Source of the DNA: Savagea sp.
GTDB taxonomy: Bacteria; Bacillota; Bacilli; Bacillales_A; Planococcaceae
Assembly (NCBI GenBank): GCA_030152265.1
Contig: JASLHQ010000006.1
Span: forward strand, 1-9,018
Direction of reading: 5' to 3'
Length of the DNA stretch: 9,018 nt
Of this stretch, positions 1 to 7,017 are shown in pieces. Below the pieces are notes generated by a model. The model did not search any database, had not been told where the DNA came from, and was given only the letters and a program-made list of their open reading frames with translations. The number at the start of each line of letters is the position of its first letter. Positions within the stretch are counted from its first letter, which is position 1. Both the position numbers and the translations under genes were made by a program.

Positions 1-671
1 GCATCGACGACTAAGAAAATTTCGTCCGGTTGTGCGAGTTCTTTAATGTCGACGAGCTCTTGCATTAAGTTTTCATCGACGTGAAGTCGACCCGCCGTAT
101 CGATCATGACGACGTCGTGGTGCTCTTCTTTCGCATGTTCAATCGCTTGACGTGCGATTTCGACAGGGGATACGTCCGTTCCTAAAGAAAATACCGGCAT
201 GTCGATTTGTTTACCGAGTGTTTCTAACTGTTGAATCGCCGCTGGACGGTAAACGTCTGCTGCGACGAGTAACGGTTTACGGTTATGCTTTTTGCGGAGG
301 ACGGTTGCGAGTTTCCCCGTCGTCGTCGTTTTCCCCGCTCCTTGAAGACCGACCATCATAATGACAGTAGGTGGTTTGCGTGAAAATTGAATCGGGTTTT
401 GTTCGCCACCCATCAACTCCGTCAATTCATCTTTAACGATTTTAACGACTTGTTGACCTGGCGTTAAACTTTTCATTACATCTTGCCCGACCGCTCGTTC
501 GCTCACTGTTTTGACGAACTTTTTTACTACTTTTAAGTTGACGTCTGCTTCGATTAAGGCGAAACGAACTTCACGCATCATTTCTTTAACGTCTTGTTCT
601 GTGATCTTTCCTTTACCTGTAATCTTTTGCATCGTCGCTTGTAGCCTTTCAGCTAAGCCTTGGAATGCCAT
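1..671 (-). CDS. ffh: Signal recognition particle GTPase Ffh (SRP54), N-terminal half, cut by the window edge
   Basis: Ffh binds the SRP RNA and the signal sequences of nascent membrane and secreted proteins, and delivers the ribosome to the receptor FtsY. The window holds the first 223 residues plus two bases of the next codon, read without a stop; the family is about 450 residues, so the rest of the G domain and the Met-rich M domain lie outside. The N domain spans roughly residues 1-90 (it opens MAFQGLAERL). The G domain follows, with G1 GLQGAGKTT at 108-116, DVYRPAA at 139-145 and G3 DTAGR at 191-195, and ends at FLVVD. The start at 671 is set by AGGAGG (679-684), which overlaps the ylxM stop codon. 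The gene lies 11 nt after ylxM and is probably cotranscribed with it from the promoter at 1038-1066. Identification is secure from the near-invariant motifs; Ffh rather than FtsY is shown by the MAFxGL start and RPAA motif. Confidence 0.97.
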   Translation of the reverse strand, partial: MAFQGLAERLQATMQKITGKGKITEQDVKEMMREVRFALIEADVNLKVVKKFVKTVSERAVGQDVMKSLTPGQQVVKIVKDELTELMGGEQNPIQFSRKPPTVIMMVGLQGAGKTTTTGKLATVLRKKHNRKPLLVAADVYRPAAIQQLETLGKQIDMPVFSLGTDVSPVEIARQAIEHAKEEHHDVVMIDTAGRLHVDENLMQELVDIKELAQPDEIFLVVD

Positions 672-678
672 GGATGAT

Positions 679-684
679 CCTCCT
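679..684 (-). promoter_or_regulatory. Ribosome binding site of ffh
   Basis: AGGAGG lies 7 nt before the ffh ATG, and its first two bases overlap the TAG stop codon of ylxM. Ribosomes finishing ylxM would therefore sit on the ffh initiation site, which suggests coupled translation (inference). Confidence 0.85.
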
Positions 685-1018
685 ATTCATATTCTTTTAA
701 CGTGTGGAGGAGCGCTGTAATACGCTCCTTGTCCATTACTTGTAGTTGCTCTTCTAACTGCTGAATGATTTCCATTCGCTGTTGAAATTTTTCAAACAGT
801 TTTAGCTTTTCTTCGTATTGTTCGAGCATCGCTTCTGTCCGCTTCACATTGTCGTACACTGCTTGGCGTGACACTTCATGCTCTTCCGCTATTTCACCGA
901 GTGAATAGTCGTCTAAATAATAAGCTTGCATGTATGCGCGCTGCTTATCCGTTAGTAAAGAATGATAAAAATCATATAAAAAGTTGACACGTGTCGTTCG
1001 TTCTAACAATATACTCAC
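683..1018 (-). CDS. ylxM: YlxM family (UPF0122) helix-turn-helix protein, SRP-associated
   Basis: This is the small putative DNA-binding protein found next to ffh across Firmicutes. Its Streptococcus homologue has been reported to interact with SRP components; the exact role is not settled. From the GTG at 1018 the protein has 111 residues, normal for the family. Residues about 7-65 carry the conserved core: [20 protein letters not shown], then [18 protein letters not shown] and [20 protein letters not shown], which form a sigma-70 region 4-like HTH. The rest is a charged coiled-coil tail. An upstream TTG at 1066 is in frame and would add 16 residues, but these do not resemble the family, and that TTG is the first half of a perfect -35 box. 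Another candidate start is the TTG at 1009, giving MLERTTR, which matches the start of many homologues; neither candidate has a strong Shine-Dalgarno (GAGAAAAGA lies before the GTG). Family call is sure, exact start is not. Confidence 0.9.
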   Translation of the reverse strand: MSILLERTTRVNFLYDFYHSLLTDKQRAYMQAYYLDDYSLGEIAEEHEVSRQAVYDNVKRTEAMLEQYEEKLKLFEKFQQRMEIIQQLEEQLQVMDKERITALLHTLKEYE

Positions 1019-1037
1019 TCTTTTCTCAATACGGTTT

Positions 1038-1066
1038 ATCGTAAGCTGTAACGATGTGTCTGTCAA
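1038..1066 (-). promoter_or_regulatory. Sigma-A-type promoter for ylxM-ffh
   Basis: On the minus strand, TTGACA (1066-1061) matches the -35 consensus fully. A 17-nt spacer separates it from TACGAT (1043-1038), which matches 4 of 6 bases of TATAAT, including the key TA and final T. Transcription would start near 1031, leaving a leader of about 13-22 nt before the likely ylxM start. The element fills the 54-nt gap between the ftsY stop and ylxM. This is a sequence prediction only. Confidence 0.65.
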
Positions 1067-1072
1067 GTACTT

Positions 1073-2287
1073 TTACTTGTCTTCTGATTCCATTTCCATT
1101 TCGAGCCCGTCTGCGAATAAACCGTAAACGTATTTATCTGGATCGAACGGCTGCAAATCGTCAATGCCTTCTCCGAGTCCGACAAATTTCACCGGGATGT
1201 TCATCTTTTTGCGGATCGCTAACACGATTCCACCTTTTGCTGTACCGTCCAATTTCGTTAAGACGATTCCTGTTACGTCTGTCGCTTCTTTAAATGTTTC
1301 CGCTTGAACGAGCGCGTTTTGACCTGTCGTCGCATCGAGCGCAAGCAATACTTCGTGAGGTGCGCCTGGAAGTTCACGGCCGATGACGCGATGTATTTTT
1401 TCAAGTTCTGTCATTAAGTTCACTTTATTTTGCAAACGTCCTGCCGTATCGCAAATGAGCACGTCCACTTTGCGTTTTTTCGCCGCTTGAATCGCATCGA
1501 ACATGACCGCTGCAGGATCTGAGCCTTCCGCTTGGCGGATGACTTCGACTCCCGCACGCTCTCCCCAAACGACGAGTTGGTCGATCGCTCCCGCACGGAA
1601 CGTATCTCCCGCTGCGAGCATGACCGTCTTGCCTTCTTTCTGGAAACGTGATGCGAGCTTCCCGATCGTCGTCGTTTTTCCGACGCCGTTTACTCCGACC
1701 ATTAAAATGACAGTCGTCTCGCCTTCTGGCTGCATGTTGAGAGACATGTCTTCGTCATCTCCTGCAGCGTTATAAATGTCGACGAGCTTTTCAGAAATGA
1801 GTGATTGCATACCTGATGTATCTTTAATGTTTTGACGCTTCACTTCCATTTCGAGTTCGTCGATCAATTCCATCACCGTTTCGAACCCGACGTCCGCTTG
1901 CAGTAATACTTCTTCGAGTTCTTCGAAAAACTCTTCGTCCACTTCTCTAAATTGTGCGACGAGGTCGTTAATTTTCGATGTGAAGCTGTCGCGCGTTTTC
2001 GCTAAGCCGAGTTTAAATTTACCAAAGAGCGATACTTCTTCTTCCACTTCTTCTTTTTTCTCTTCTGGCACTTCTTCTAAAATCGTATCAAGCATCGTCG
2101 TTTCGGCAGGTTCTTCTCGTTCTTCTACCACTTCCACAACTTCTTCAACAGTCTCTTGTTCAACGGTTTGTTCTTCCTGTTGTTCAAGTTCAGGTTCTTC
2201 CTCTACGACAACGTCTTCGACTACTTGTTCTTCTGTCGTCTCAGGAGCTCCTGTTAATTTTTGTTTTAATTTTTTAAACCATGACAT
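1073..2287 (-). CDS. ftsY: Signal recognition particle receptor GTPase FtsY, with long acidic N-terminal region
   Basis: FtsY is the SRP receptor. It binds the membrane surface and forms a GTP-dependent heterodimer with Ffh to hand ribosomes to the Sec translocon. The 404-residue protein starts with a basic amphipathic segment ([11 protein letters not shown], 1-11). A strongly acidic linker follows at about 19-85, then a second basic helix ([17 protein letters not shown], 86-102). The NG domain follows: N-domain helices about 103-180, G1 GVNGVGKTT 198-206, DTFRAGA 228-234, DTAGR 280-284, TKLDG 344-348 and [12 protein letters not shown] near 370-381. The B. subtilis protein, as I recall it, is about 329 residues and lacks the acidic linker; the extra length here lies almost wholly there. 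The start at 2287 has GGAGG upstream and gives the conserved N-terminal helix. The gene lies 13 nt after smc. No motif is missing, so it should be functional. Confidence 0.97.
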   Translation of the reverse strand: MSWFKKLKQKLTGAPETTEEQVVEDVVVEEEPELEQQEEQTVEQETVEEVVEVVEEREEPAETTMLDTILEEVPEEKKEEVEEEVSLFGKFKLGLAKTRDSFTSKINDLVAQFREVDEEFFEELEEVLLQADVGFETVMELIDELEMEVKRQNIKDTSGMQSLISEKLVDIYNAAGDDEDMSLNMQPEGETTVILMVGVNGVGKTTTIGKLASRFQKEGKTVMLAAGDTFRAGAIDQLVVWGERAGVEVIRQAEGSDPAAVMFDAIQAAKKRKVDVLICDTAGRLQNKVNLMTELEKIHRVIGRELPGAPHEVLLALDATTGQNALVQAETFKEATDVTGIVLTKLDGTAKGGIVLAIRKKMNIPVKFVGLGEGIDDLQPFDPDKYVYGLFADGLEMEMESEDK

Positions 2288-2294
2288 CGTTCTG

Positions 2295-2299
2295 CCTCC
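2295..2299 (-). promoter_or_regulatory. Ribosome binding site of ftsY
   Basis: GGAGG lies 7 nt before the ftsY ATG, within the 13-nt gap after the smc stop codon. It supports the chosen start and reading from the same transcript as smc. Confidence 0.8.
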
Positions 2300-2300
2300 A

Positions 2301-5300
2301 TTATGTTAATCCTATTTTCTCTTCTACTTCTGATAATTGTACCGATAACATCGTCGAGACGCCTGCTTCTTCCATCGTGACGCCGTATAAGACGTCCGCT
2401 CCTTCCATCGTCCCTTTCCGATGTGTAATGACGATGAATTGCGTCGATGTTGAGAAATGCTTCAAATAATCACTATAGCGTAAAACGTTCACTTCATCGA
2501 GTGCCGCTTCCACTTCGTCTAAAATACAAAACGGCACGGGACGCGCTTCGATTAAAGCGAAAAGTAATGTAATCGCCGTTAACGCGCGTTCTCCTCCGGA
2601 TAGCAAACTTAAATTTTGCAGTTTTTTCCCCGGTGGTCGCGCGACGATATCGACGCCTGTTTCGAGTAAATTGTTCGGGTCTGTCAATTTCAAATCCGCT
2701 TCTCCACCACCGAACATTTTCGTGAATATGTCTTGGAAATGGTGACGGATCGCACGGAATGTGACGATGAAACGTTGTTCTACTTCTTCATCCATCTCTT
2801 CCATCGCGTCTTGGAGCGTAATTTTCGCCTCGATTAAATCGGTTCGTTGCTCCGATAAAAACGTATGACGTTCGAGCACTTCTTCGTATTGTTCGATCGT
2901 CGATGGATCGACAGGACCGATTTGCTTTCGTTCCTCTTTCATCTTCGCTAATCGTTCACGCGAATCATCGATCGATTCGATTTCAGGACATTGTTCAATC
3001 CGTCCGTAAATGCCGTATTTCGTTTGTAATTGTTCCACTAACGCACGCAAAGTCGTTTCGATTTTTGCGAGCGCTACTTTCGTTTCCGTCACTCGTTGTT
3101 CCGTTTCTGTTAATTGATGCTGACGTCGCGCTCGTCCTTCTTCAAGTTGACGCAATGCATCCGACGTATGTCGCTGTTGTTCTTGAAGGTCTGTTAACGC
3201 TCGTTGCGCCACATTTAAATCGTCAGTCGTCTGCTGTAAATGTTGTTCAATTTCTTCGCTCGTAAACTGCTCGAGTTCATCATTTTCAATGAGCGTTAAT
3301 TCTGACTCCACTTTTTCAGCTGCTTTTCGAACGTTCGTCCACTCTTTTTGGACGCGTTGTAATTGTTGACGAACCGATTGTAACTTTTCTTCAGACAGTT
3401 CACACGTTGAACGAGCGGTGTAATATTGCTCCGTTAATGCCGTATGTTCCGTGCGTCGCTCCGTGAGCAATTGCGTCTGTCTAGATATTTCTTCTTTCAT
3501 TTCTTCAATCGTCTTTTGAAGCTTTTCATGTTCCGATTGGAGCTTTTCACGTTGTTCCGTCATCGCGGTCACGGAAGCGGTCGTTTCTTTCAGCTGCATC
3601 TCGTACTGCTCATAGTTTGCGACGTGTTGGTCTTTTTGCGCTTTACAATTTAAACGTTCAATTTCTAACGTTCGGTTTTCTGCGCTCAATTTCTCATAGT
3701 GCGCTCGTTCTCGTTGCGCTTGTTCAAACGCTGCATTCGTTTGGCGCTTCGTCACTTCCATTTGCCGCTCCGCTTCTTCGATATCCCGTTGAAGTTGAGC
3801 AACACGTTTTCGTGTCGCGTGAAGCTCTTCTTTTTGCATGAAAGGAGACGGTCGTCCTTTTCCGCGTCCTCCTGTGAGAGAACCGCCACTATTGACGACG
3901 TCGCCATCCAATGTAACGACGCGGTAACGATAGTTGAGACGTTTCGCAATCACCGTCGCTCCGTCCAACGTTTCGGCGACGAGTGTGCGACCTAAAATCG
4001 ACTGGATAATCGCTTCGTAAGATGACGCATAACGAACGAGTTCAGATGCCACTCCGACATATTCCGGCATTTGTTGGACCGCTTGTAAGTCGCTCGGCGA
4101 TACAGAACGCCCCCGAATCGTCGACATCGGTAAAAATGTCGCTCGACCTAATGTGCGCTCTTTTAAATAGCGAATCGCTGCTTTTGCGCTCGCTTCATCC
4201 GCTGTGACAATTTGTTGACTCGTCGCTCCGAGAGCTGTTTCGATCGCTTTCACGACGCGTTCTTCTTGAGCTTCTACTAATTGCGATACCGCTCCGTGAA
4301 TTCCTTGAAGCGCTTGACGGTTCGATGCTTTTAACACTTCTTGAACACTCGATGTATAGCTTTTAAATTGTTGTTCGATACTTTCTAACACTTGAAGACG
4401 ACTGCGCCATTCAATGACGCGCTCGGATGCTTCTTTCACGAGTTGTTCTTGCATCGCTAGTTTTTTACGATTGTCTTCGTACATCGCCGTTAATTGTTCC
4501 AATTGTTCTTTCGCTTGCATTCGTGCGCTTTCATTTTGTTTCCACGCTTCATCAAGCTTTTCGTATTGGATGATCGCTTCTTCTTGACGACGTTTTAACT
4601 GTTCAGCTTTCGCATCGTTCGTCGTGCGCATTTTTTGCGTCGTCAATTGTCGTTCCGCATGTTTTAAATCGTTGCGAATCGTCGCCTCTTCGTTTAAACG
4701 GTCGATATAGACCGACTTTAATTGTTCGAGTTGTTGTTCGAGTTCATCGATTGGCGTATCAAGTGCGCGTTCGAGCTGTTCTACTCGTTCTTGTTGTTGT
4801 TTCGCCTGTTGTTCGAGTTGTTGTAACTCGCTTTGCAACGTGTCGCGTTCTTCCTCTAACTTTTGTTGTTGTTCTGCTGTCGATTGCACCGTAAATTGCA
4901 ATTGTTCTACACGTTCTTTTTTATGTTTCGCTTGTTCATGCGTAAGAAGTTTGCGTCCTTCCCACTTTTCGACCGCCGCTTGCAAGTCCGCAATTTGTTG
5001 CTGTATTTGTTCGCGTCGCTCTTGCAATTGATCACGTGTACCTTGATAGCGCTCTACTTCTTCATGATCTTTTGCGACCGCTTCAGACAATTGTTGTTGC
5101 TCGCTTTCAGACTCGACGAGTTGCTTTTCAAGCTGTTCGTACTGTTCCGTCTGGTGGAACACGTCGTATTGTAAAACGTCGCGGTCTAATTGCGTTAACG
5201 CTTCGTCTAAACGAGCTGCTTTTTTCGCTTTTTCGCTACTGATGCGAAGCGGTTCAAGTTGTTGATTTAATTCATTTAAAATATCGAGCACGCGTTCAAG

Positions 5301-5861
5301 ATGTTCCGATGTTTTATTTAATTTATTCGTCGCTTCTTCTTTACGCTTACGGTATTTTAAAACGCCTGCCGCTTCGTCAAAAATGAGACGGCGTTCGACA
5401 GGACTGCTATTTAACACTTCGTCGACACGGCCTTGAGAGATGATCGAGAAAGCTGCTTTCCCGACACCGGAGTCAACGAATAGATCGGTAATATCTTTCA
5501 AGCGGCACCTTTCATTATTTAAATAAAACGTGCTATCTCCGCTCCGTGTCACTTTACGCGTCACTTTCACTTCGCTATACGAAATTGGAAATTGTCCTGA
5601 CGTATTATCGAGGACGAGTGACACTTCCGCCATATTCACTTTTTTTCGCGTATCGCTACCTGAGAAGATGACATCTTCCATTTTCTGTCCGCGTAAAGAA
5701 CGGACGGATTGCTCTCCTAACACCCAACGAATCGCATCGATAATATTGCTTTTCCCACTACCATTCGGTCCGACAATCGCTGTGACACCGGGAACAAAAT
5801 CAATCGTCATTTTATCCGGAAATGATTTGAATCCGATGAGTTCTATCTTTTTTAAAAACAT
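2301..5861 (-). CDS. smc: Chromosome segregation ATPase SMC
   Basis: SMC forms a ring-shaped dimer that, with the kleisin ScpA and ScpB, extrudes DNA loops and organises the newly replicated chromosome. The 1186-residue length matches bacterial SMC. The N-terminal head has Walker A GPNGSGKSN at 31-39 and the Q-loop ISQGRVD at 141-147. Coiled coil runs about 170-510. The hinge is about 515-665, ending in the glycine-rich GGSLTGGRGKGR. The returning coil runs about 675-1035. The C-terminal head has the ABC signature LSLLSGGERAL at 1084-1094 and Walker B with D-loop FCILDEVEAALDE at 1111-1123, then the switch histidine in ITHRKG near 1145-1150. All ATPase motifs are intact. The coil around residues 231-380 is very rich in glutamine. 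The ATG lies 3 nt after the rnc stop with AAGGAG inside the end of rnc, so the two genes are probably translationally coupled. Identification is certain. Confidence 0.99.
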   Translation of the reverse strand: MFLKKIELIGFKSFPDKMTIDFVPGVTAIVGPNGSGKSNIIDAIRWVLGEQSVRSLRGQKMEDVIFSGSDTRKKVNMAEVSLVLDNTSGQFPISYSEVKVTRKVTRSGDSTFYLNNERCRLKDITDLFVDSGVGKAAFSIISQGRVDEVLNSSPVERRLIFDEAAGVLKYRKRKEEATNKLNKTSEHLERVLDILNELNQQLEPLRISSEKAKKAARLDEALTQLDRDVLQYDVFHQTEQYEQLEKQLVESESEQQQLSEAVAKDHEEVERYQGTRDQLQERREQIQQQIADLQAAVEKWEGRKLLTHEQAKHKKERVEQLQFTVQSTAEQQQKLEEERDTLQSELQQLEQQAKQQQERVEQLERALDTPIDELEQQLEQLKSVYIDRLNEEATIRNDLKHAERQLTTQKMRTTNDAKAEQLKRRQEEAIIQYEKLDEAWKQNESARMQAKEQLEQLTAMYEDNRKKLAMQEQLVKEASERVIEWRSRLQVLESIEQQFKSYTSSVQEVLKASNRQALQGIHGAVSQLVEAQEERVVKAIETALGATSQQIVTADEASAKAAIRYLKERTLGRATFLPMSTIRGRSVSPSDLQAVQQMPEYVGVASELVRYASSYEAIIQSILGRTLVAETLDGATVIAKRLNYRYRVVTLDGDVVNSGGSLTGGRGKGRPSPFMQKEELHATRKRVAQLQRDIEEAERQMEVTKRQTNAAFEQAQRERAHYEKLSAENRTLEIERLNCKAQKDQHVANYEQYEMQLKETTASVTAMTEQREKLQSEHEKLQKTIEEMKEEISRQTQLLTERRTEHTALTEQYYTARSTCELSEEKLQSVRQQLQRVQKEWTNVRKAAEKVESELTLIENDELEQFTSEEIEQHLQQTTDDLNVAQRALTDLQEQQRHTSDALRQLEEGRARRQHQLTETEQRVTETKVALAKIETTLRALVEQLQTKYGIYGRIEQCPEIESIDDSRERLAKMKEERKQIGPVDPSTIEQYEEVLERHTFLSEQRTDLIEAKITLQDAMEEMDEEVEQRFIVTFRAIRHHFQDIFTKMFGGGEADLKLTDPNNLLETGVDIVARPPGKKLQNLSLLSGGERALTAITLLFALIEARPVPFCILDEVEAALDEVNVLRYSDYLKHFSTSTQFIVITHRKGTMEGADVLYGVTMEEAGVSTMLSVQLSEVEEKIGLT

Positions 5862-5864
5862 CGC

Positions 5865-6608
5865 TTACTCCTTCTCATCGTACTGTTCGATCGCTACACG
5901 CGCAGCTTCTTGCTCCGCTTCTTTTTTAGAACGGCCCACTCCTGTTCCGATAACCGTTTCATTAATTTTGACGACGATGATGAACTCTTTCGCATGCGCT
6001 GGTCCTTTTTCTTCAATAATTTCATATTGTATCGCGCCATGTTCTTTCTGTTGTACTCTTTCTTGGAGTTGGCTCTTATAGTCCATCACATGCGAAAAAG
6101 TGCCGTCATTAATTTTCGGAAATACGACTTTTTGTAAAATCTGTTCTACTGCGTCCATCCCTTGATCTAAATAAAGTGCACCGATAAATGCTTCGAAGAC
6201 GTCTGCTAAAAGTGCTGGACGTTCGCGCCCACCTGTCAACTCTTCCCCTTTACCTAATAAAATGTATTGGCTGAAGTTCAGTTCTGTTGAAAATTGAACG
6301 AGAGACGGTTCGCAAACGATCGATGCACGTAATTTCGTCAATTCTCCTTCTGACATGTTCGGCTCATGTTTGTATAAATAACGAGAAACGCCAAGTTCTA
6401 ATACGGCATCTCCTAAAAACTCTAAACGTTCATTATCTTCGTATTTTTTTTGACGGTGTTCATTCACATATGATGAATGGGTGAAAGCCGTCATTAACAA
6501 ACGTTCATTTTGAAATGTGACGTGCAATTCATTTTGTAGTTTTTGAAACTGTTGTTGCACTTTTGCTAAATCTAAGTTTGATTTTTTCGTTCGTTTTTGT
6601 TTAGACAT
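5865..6608 (-). CDS. rnc: Ribonuclease III
   Basis: RNase III cuts double-stranded RNA, including the 16S and 23S precursor stems, structured mRNAs and some antisense duplexes. From the ATG at 6608 the protein has 247 residues, close to B. subtilis. The catalytic domain is about residues 20-160. It carries the signature [11 protein letters not shown] at 59-69 and [13 protein letters not shown] at 136-148; the metal ligands are expected at E63, D67, D136 and E139. A flexible link leads to the double-stranded RNA-binding domain at about 174-245 ([29 protein letters not shown]). A second in-frame ATG lies at 6617, but the AAAGGA sequence directly abuts it; the start at 6608 has the correct 8-nt spacing and gives the MSK opening seen in relatives. 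It is the first gene after the acpP terminator and has its own predicted promoter. Confidence 0.97.
   Translation of the reverse strand: MSKQKRTKKSNLDLAKVQQQFQKLQNELHVTFQNERLLMTAFTHSSYVNEHRQKKYEDNERLEFLGDAVLELGVSRYLYKHEPNMSEGELTKLRASIVCEPSLVQFSTELNFSQYILLGKGEELTGGRERPALLADVFEAFIGALYLDQGMDAVEQILQKVVFPKINDGTFSHVMDYKSQLQERVQQKEHGAIQYEIIEEKGPAHAKEFIIVVKINETVIGTGVGRSKKEAEQEAARVAIEQYDEKE
5868..5873 (-). promoter_or_regulatory. Ribosome binding site of smc
   Basis: AAGGAG, 6 nt before the smc ATG, is formed by the Lys and Glu codons at the very end of rnc, just before its TAA. It fixes the smc start and suggests coupling to rnc translation. Confidence 0.85.
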
Positions 6609-6616
6609 TCGATCCA

Positions 6617-6622
6617 TCCTTT
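6617..6622 (-). promoter_or_regulatory. Ribosome binding site of rnc
   Basis: AAAGGA lies 8 nt before the ATG at 6608. Because it runs into the alternative ATG at 6617, it decides the start in favour of 6608. Confidence 0.7.
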
Positions 6623-6644
6623 CTATTTCCTTGTATCCTGTTTC

Positions 6645-6673
6645 ATTTTACAACTTTCAATGCGGACTTGCAA
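6645..6673 (-). promoter_or_regulatory. Sigma-A-type promoter for rnc-smc-ftsY
   Basis: On the minus strand, TTGCAA (6673-6668, 4 of 6 matches to TTGACA) is followed after 17 nt by TAAAAT (6650-6645, 5 of 6 matches to TATAAT). The start of transcription would be near 6638, leaving a leader of about 30 nt that includes the rnc Shine-Dalgarno. It lies just after the acpP terminator, where a promoter is needed. An alternative -35 (TTGAAA, nearer the gene) pairs only with a poor -10. Prediction only. Confidence 0.6.
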
Positions 6674-6680
6674 AAGAAGA

Positions 6681-6729
6681 AAAAAAGATGTCACACGCTC
6701 ATGAATCCAATTCATGAGAAGCGACATCT
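6681..6729 (-). terminator. Intrinsic terminator after acpP
   Basis: Read on the minus strand, AGATGTC (6729-6723) pairs with GACATCT (6692-6686), and inside it CTCATGAA (6718-6711) pairs with TTCATGAG (6705-6698). The two stems are split by an unpaired 4/5-nt internal loop, and the apical loop is 5 nt (TTGGA). A run of seven T, counting the last stem base, follows, extended by CTTCTTTT. The hairpin starts 15 nt after the acpP stop. On the plus strand the same hairpin is followed by CTTTTT, so it looks bidirectional, although no plus-strand gene reaches it. It separates the lipid-synthesis genes from rnc. Confidence 0.88.
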
Positions 6730-6744
6730 CTTTTTCAACTACGA

Positions 6745-6981
6745 TTAGTTTACTTGTTCCTCGATATATTTCACTGCGTCGCCGACTGTTGCAATTTTTT
6801 CTGCGTCTTCATCAGAAATTTGCATGTCAAACTCATCTTCAAGTTCCATAACGAGTTCTACGACGTCTAAAGAGTCAGCACCTAAATCATCACGGAATGA
6901 AGCTGTTTCAGTTACTTTCGCTTCGTCCACGCTCAAACGGTCGACAACTACTTTTGTTACGCGCTCTAATACTGTAGCCAT
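6745..6981 (-). CDS. acpP: Acyl carrier protein
   Basis: AcpP carries growing acyl chains on a 4'-phosphopantetheine arm for fatty acid synthesis and feeds PlsX and other acyltransferases. It is 78 residues, highly acidic and helical, as is normal. The attachment site is S37 in [12 protein letters not shown] (32-43), followed by the acidic recognition helix ([19 protein letters not shown]). An in-frame TTG at 6999 would add six residues, but it reads through the Shine-Dalgarno itself; the ATG at 6981 (MATVLERV) is right. The gene lies 36 nt after fabG and is the last gene of the fab unit, followed by a terminator. Its ribosome binding site is the strongest in the window, which fits the high abundance of ACP in cells (inference). 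Confidence 0.98.
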   Translation of the reverse strand: MATVLERVTKVVVDRLSVDEAKVTETASFRDDLGADSLDVVELVMELEDEFDMQISDEDAEKIATVGDAVKYIEEQVN

Positions 6982-6985
6982 GTTG

Positions 6986-6994
6986 TCACCTCCT
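6986..6994 (-). promoter_or_regulatory. Near-ideal ribosome binding site of acpP
   Basis: AGGAGGTGA gives nine consecutive bases complementary to the 3' end of Bacillales 16S rRNA and ends 4 nt before the acpP ATG. It rules out the longer in-frame start at 6999 and points to very efficient initiation. Confidence 0.9.
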
Positions 6995-7017
6995 CTCAAA
7001 GAGTAATGTTTTCGGAT

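Noticed and set aside
1019..1072. A terminator between ftsY and ylxM.
   Set aside because: No stable hairpin with a T run is visible in the gap; read-through from ftsY is therefore likely in addition to the local promoter.
1980..2309. A Ser/Thr-rich low-complexity plus-strand frame that looks like a surface protein linker.
   Set aside because: It is only the complement of the Glu/Val-rich acidic region of FtsY; GAA/GAG codons read backwards give TTC/CTC and, out of frame, Ser codons.
5530..6081. A 183-codon open frame on the plus strand across the smc-rnc junction.
   Set aside because: It is antisense to two certain genes, has no family-like composition or motifs (Ser/Cys/Phe-rich mirror of the coding frames), and no promoter stands out before it.
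6609..6617. A start for rnc at the upstream ATG (6617), adding Met-Asp-Arg.
   Set aside because: The AAAGGA Shine-Dalgarno runs straight into this ATG, so there is no spacing; the ATG at 6608 has 8 nt and matches homologues.
6982..6999. A start for acpP at TTG 6999.
   Set aside because: The six extra residues are encoded by the ribosome binding site itself, and ACP families start at MA-.
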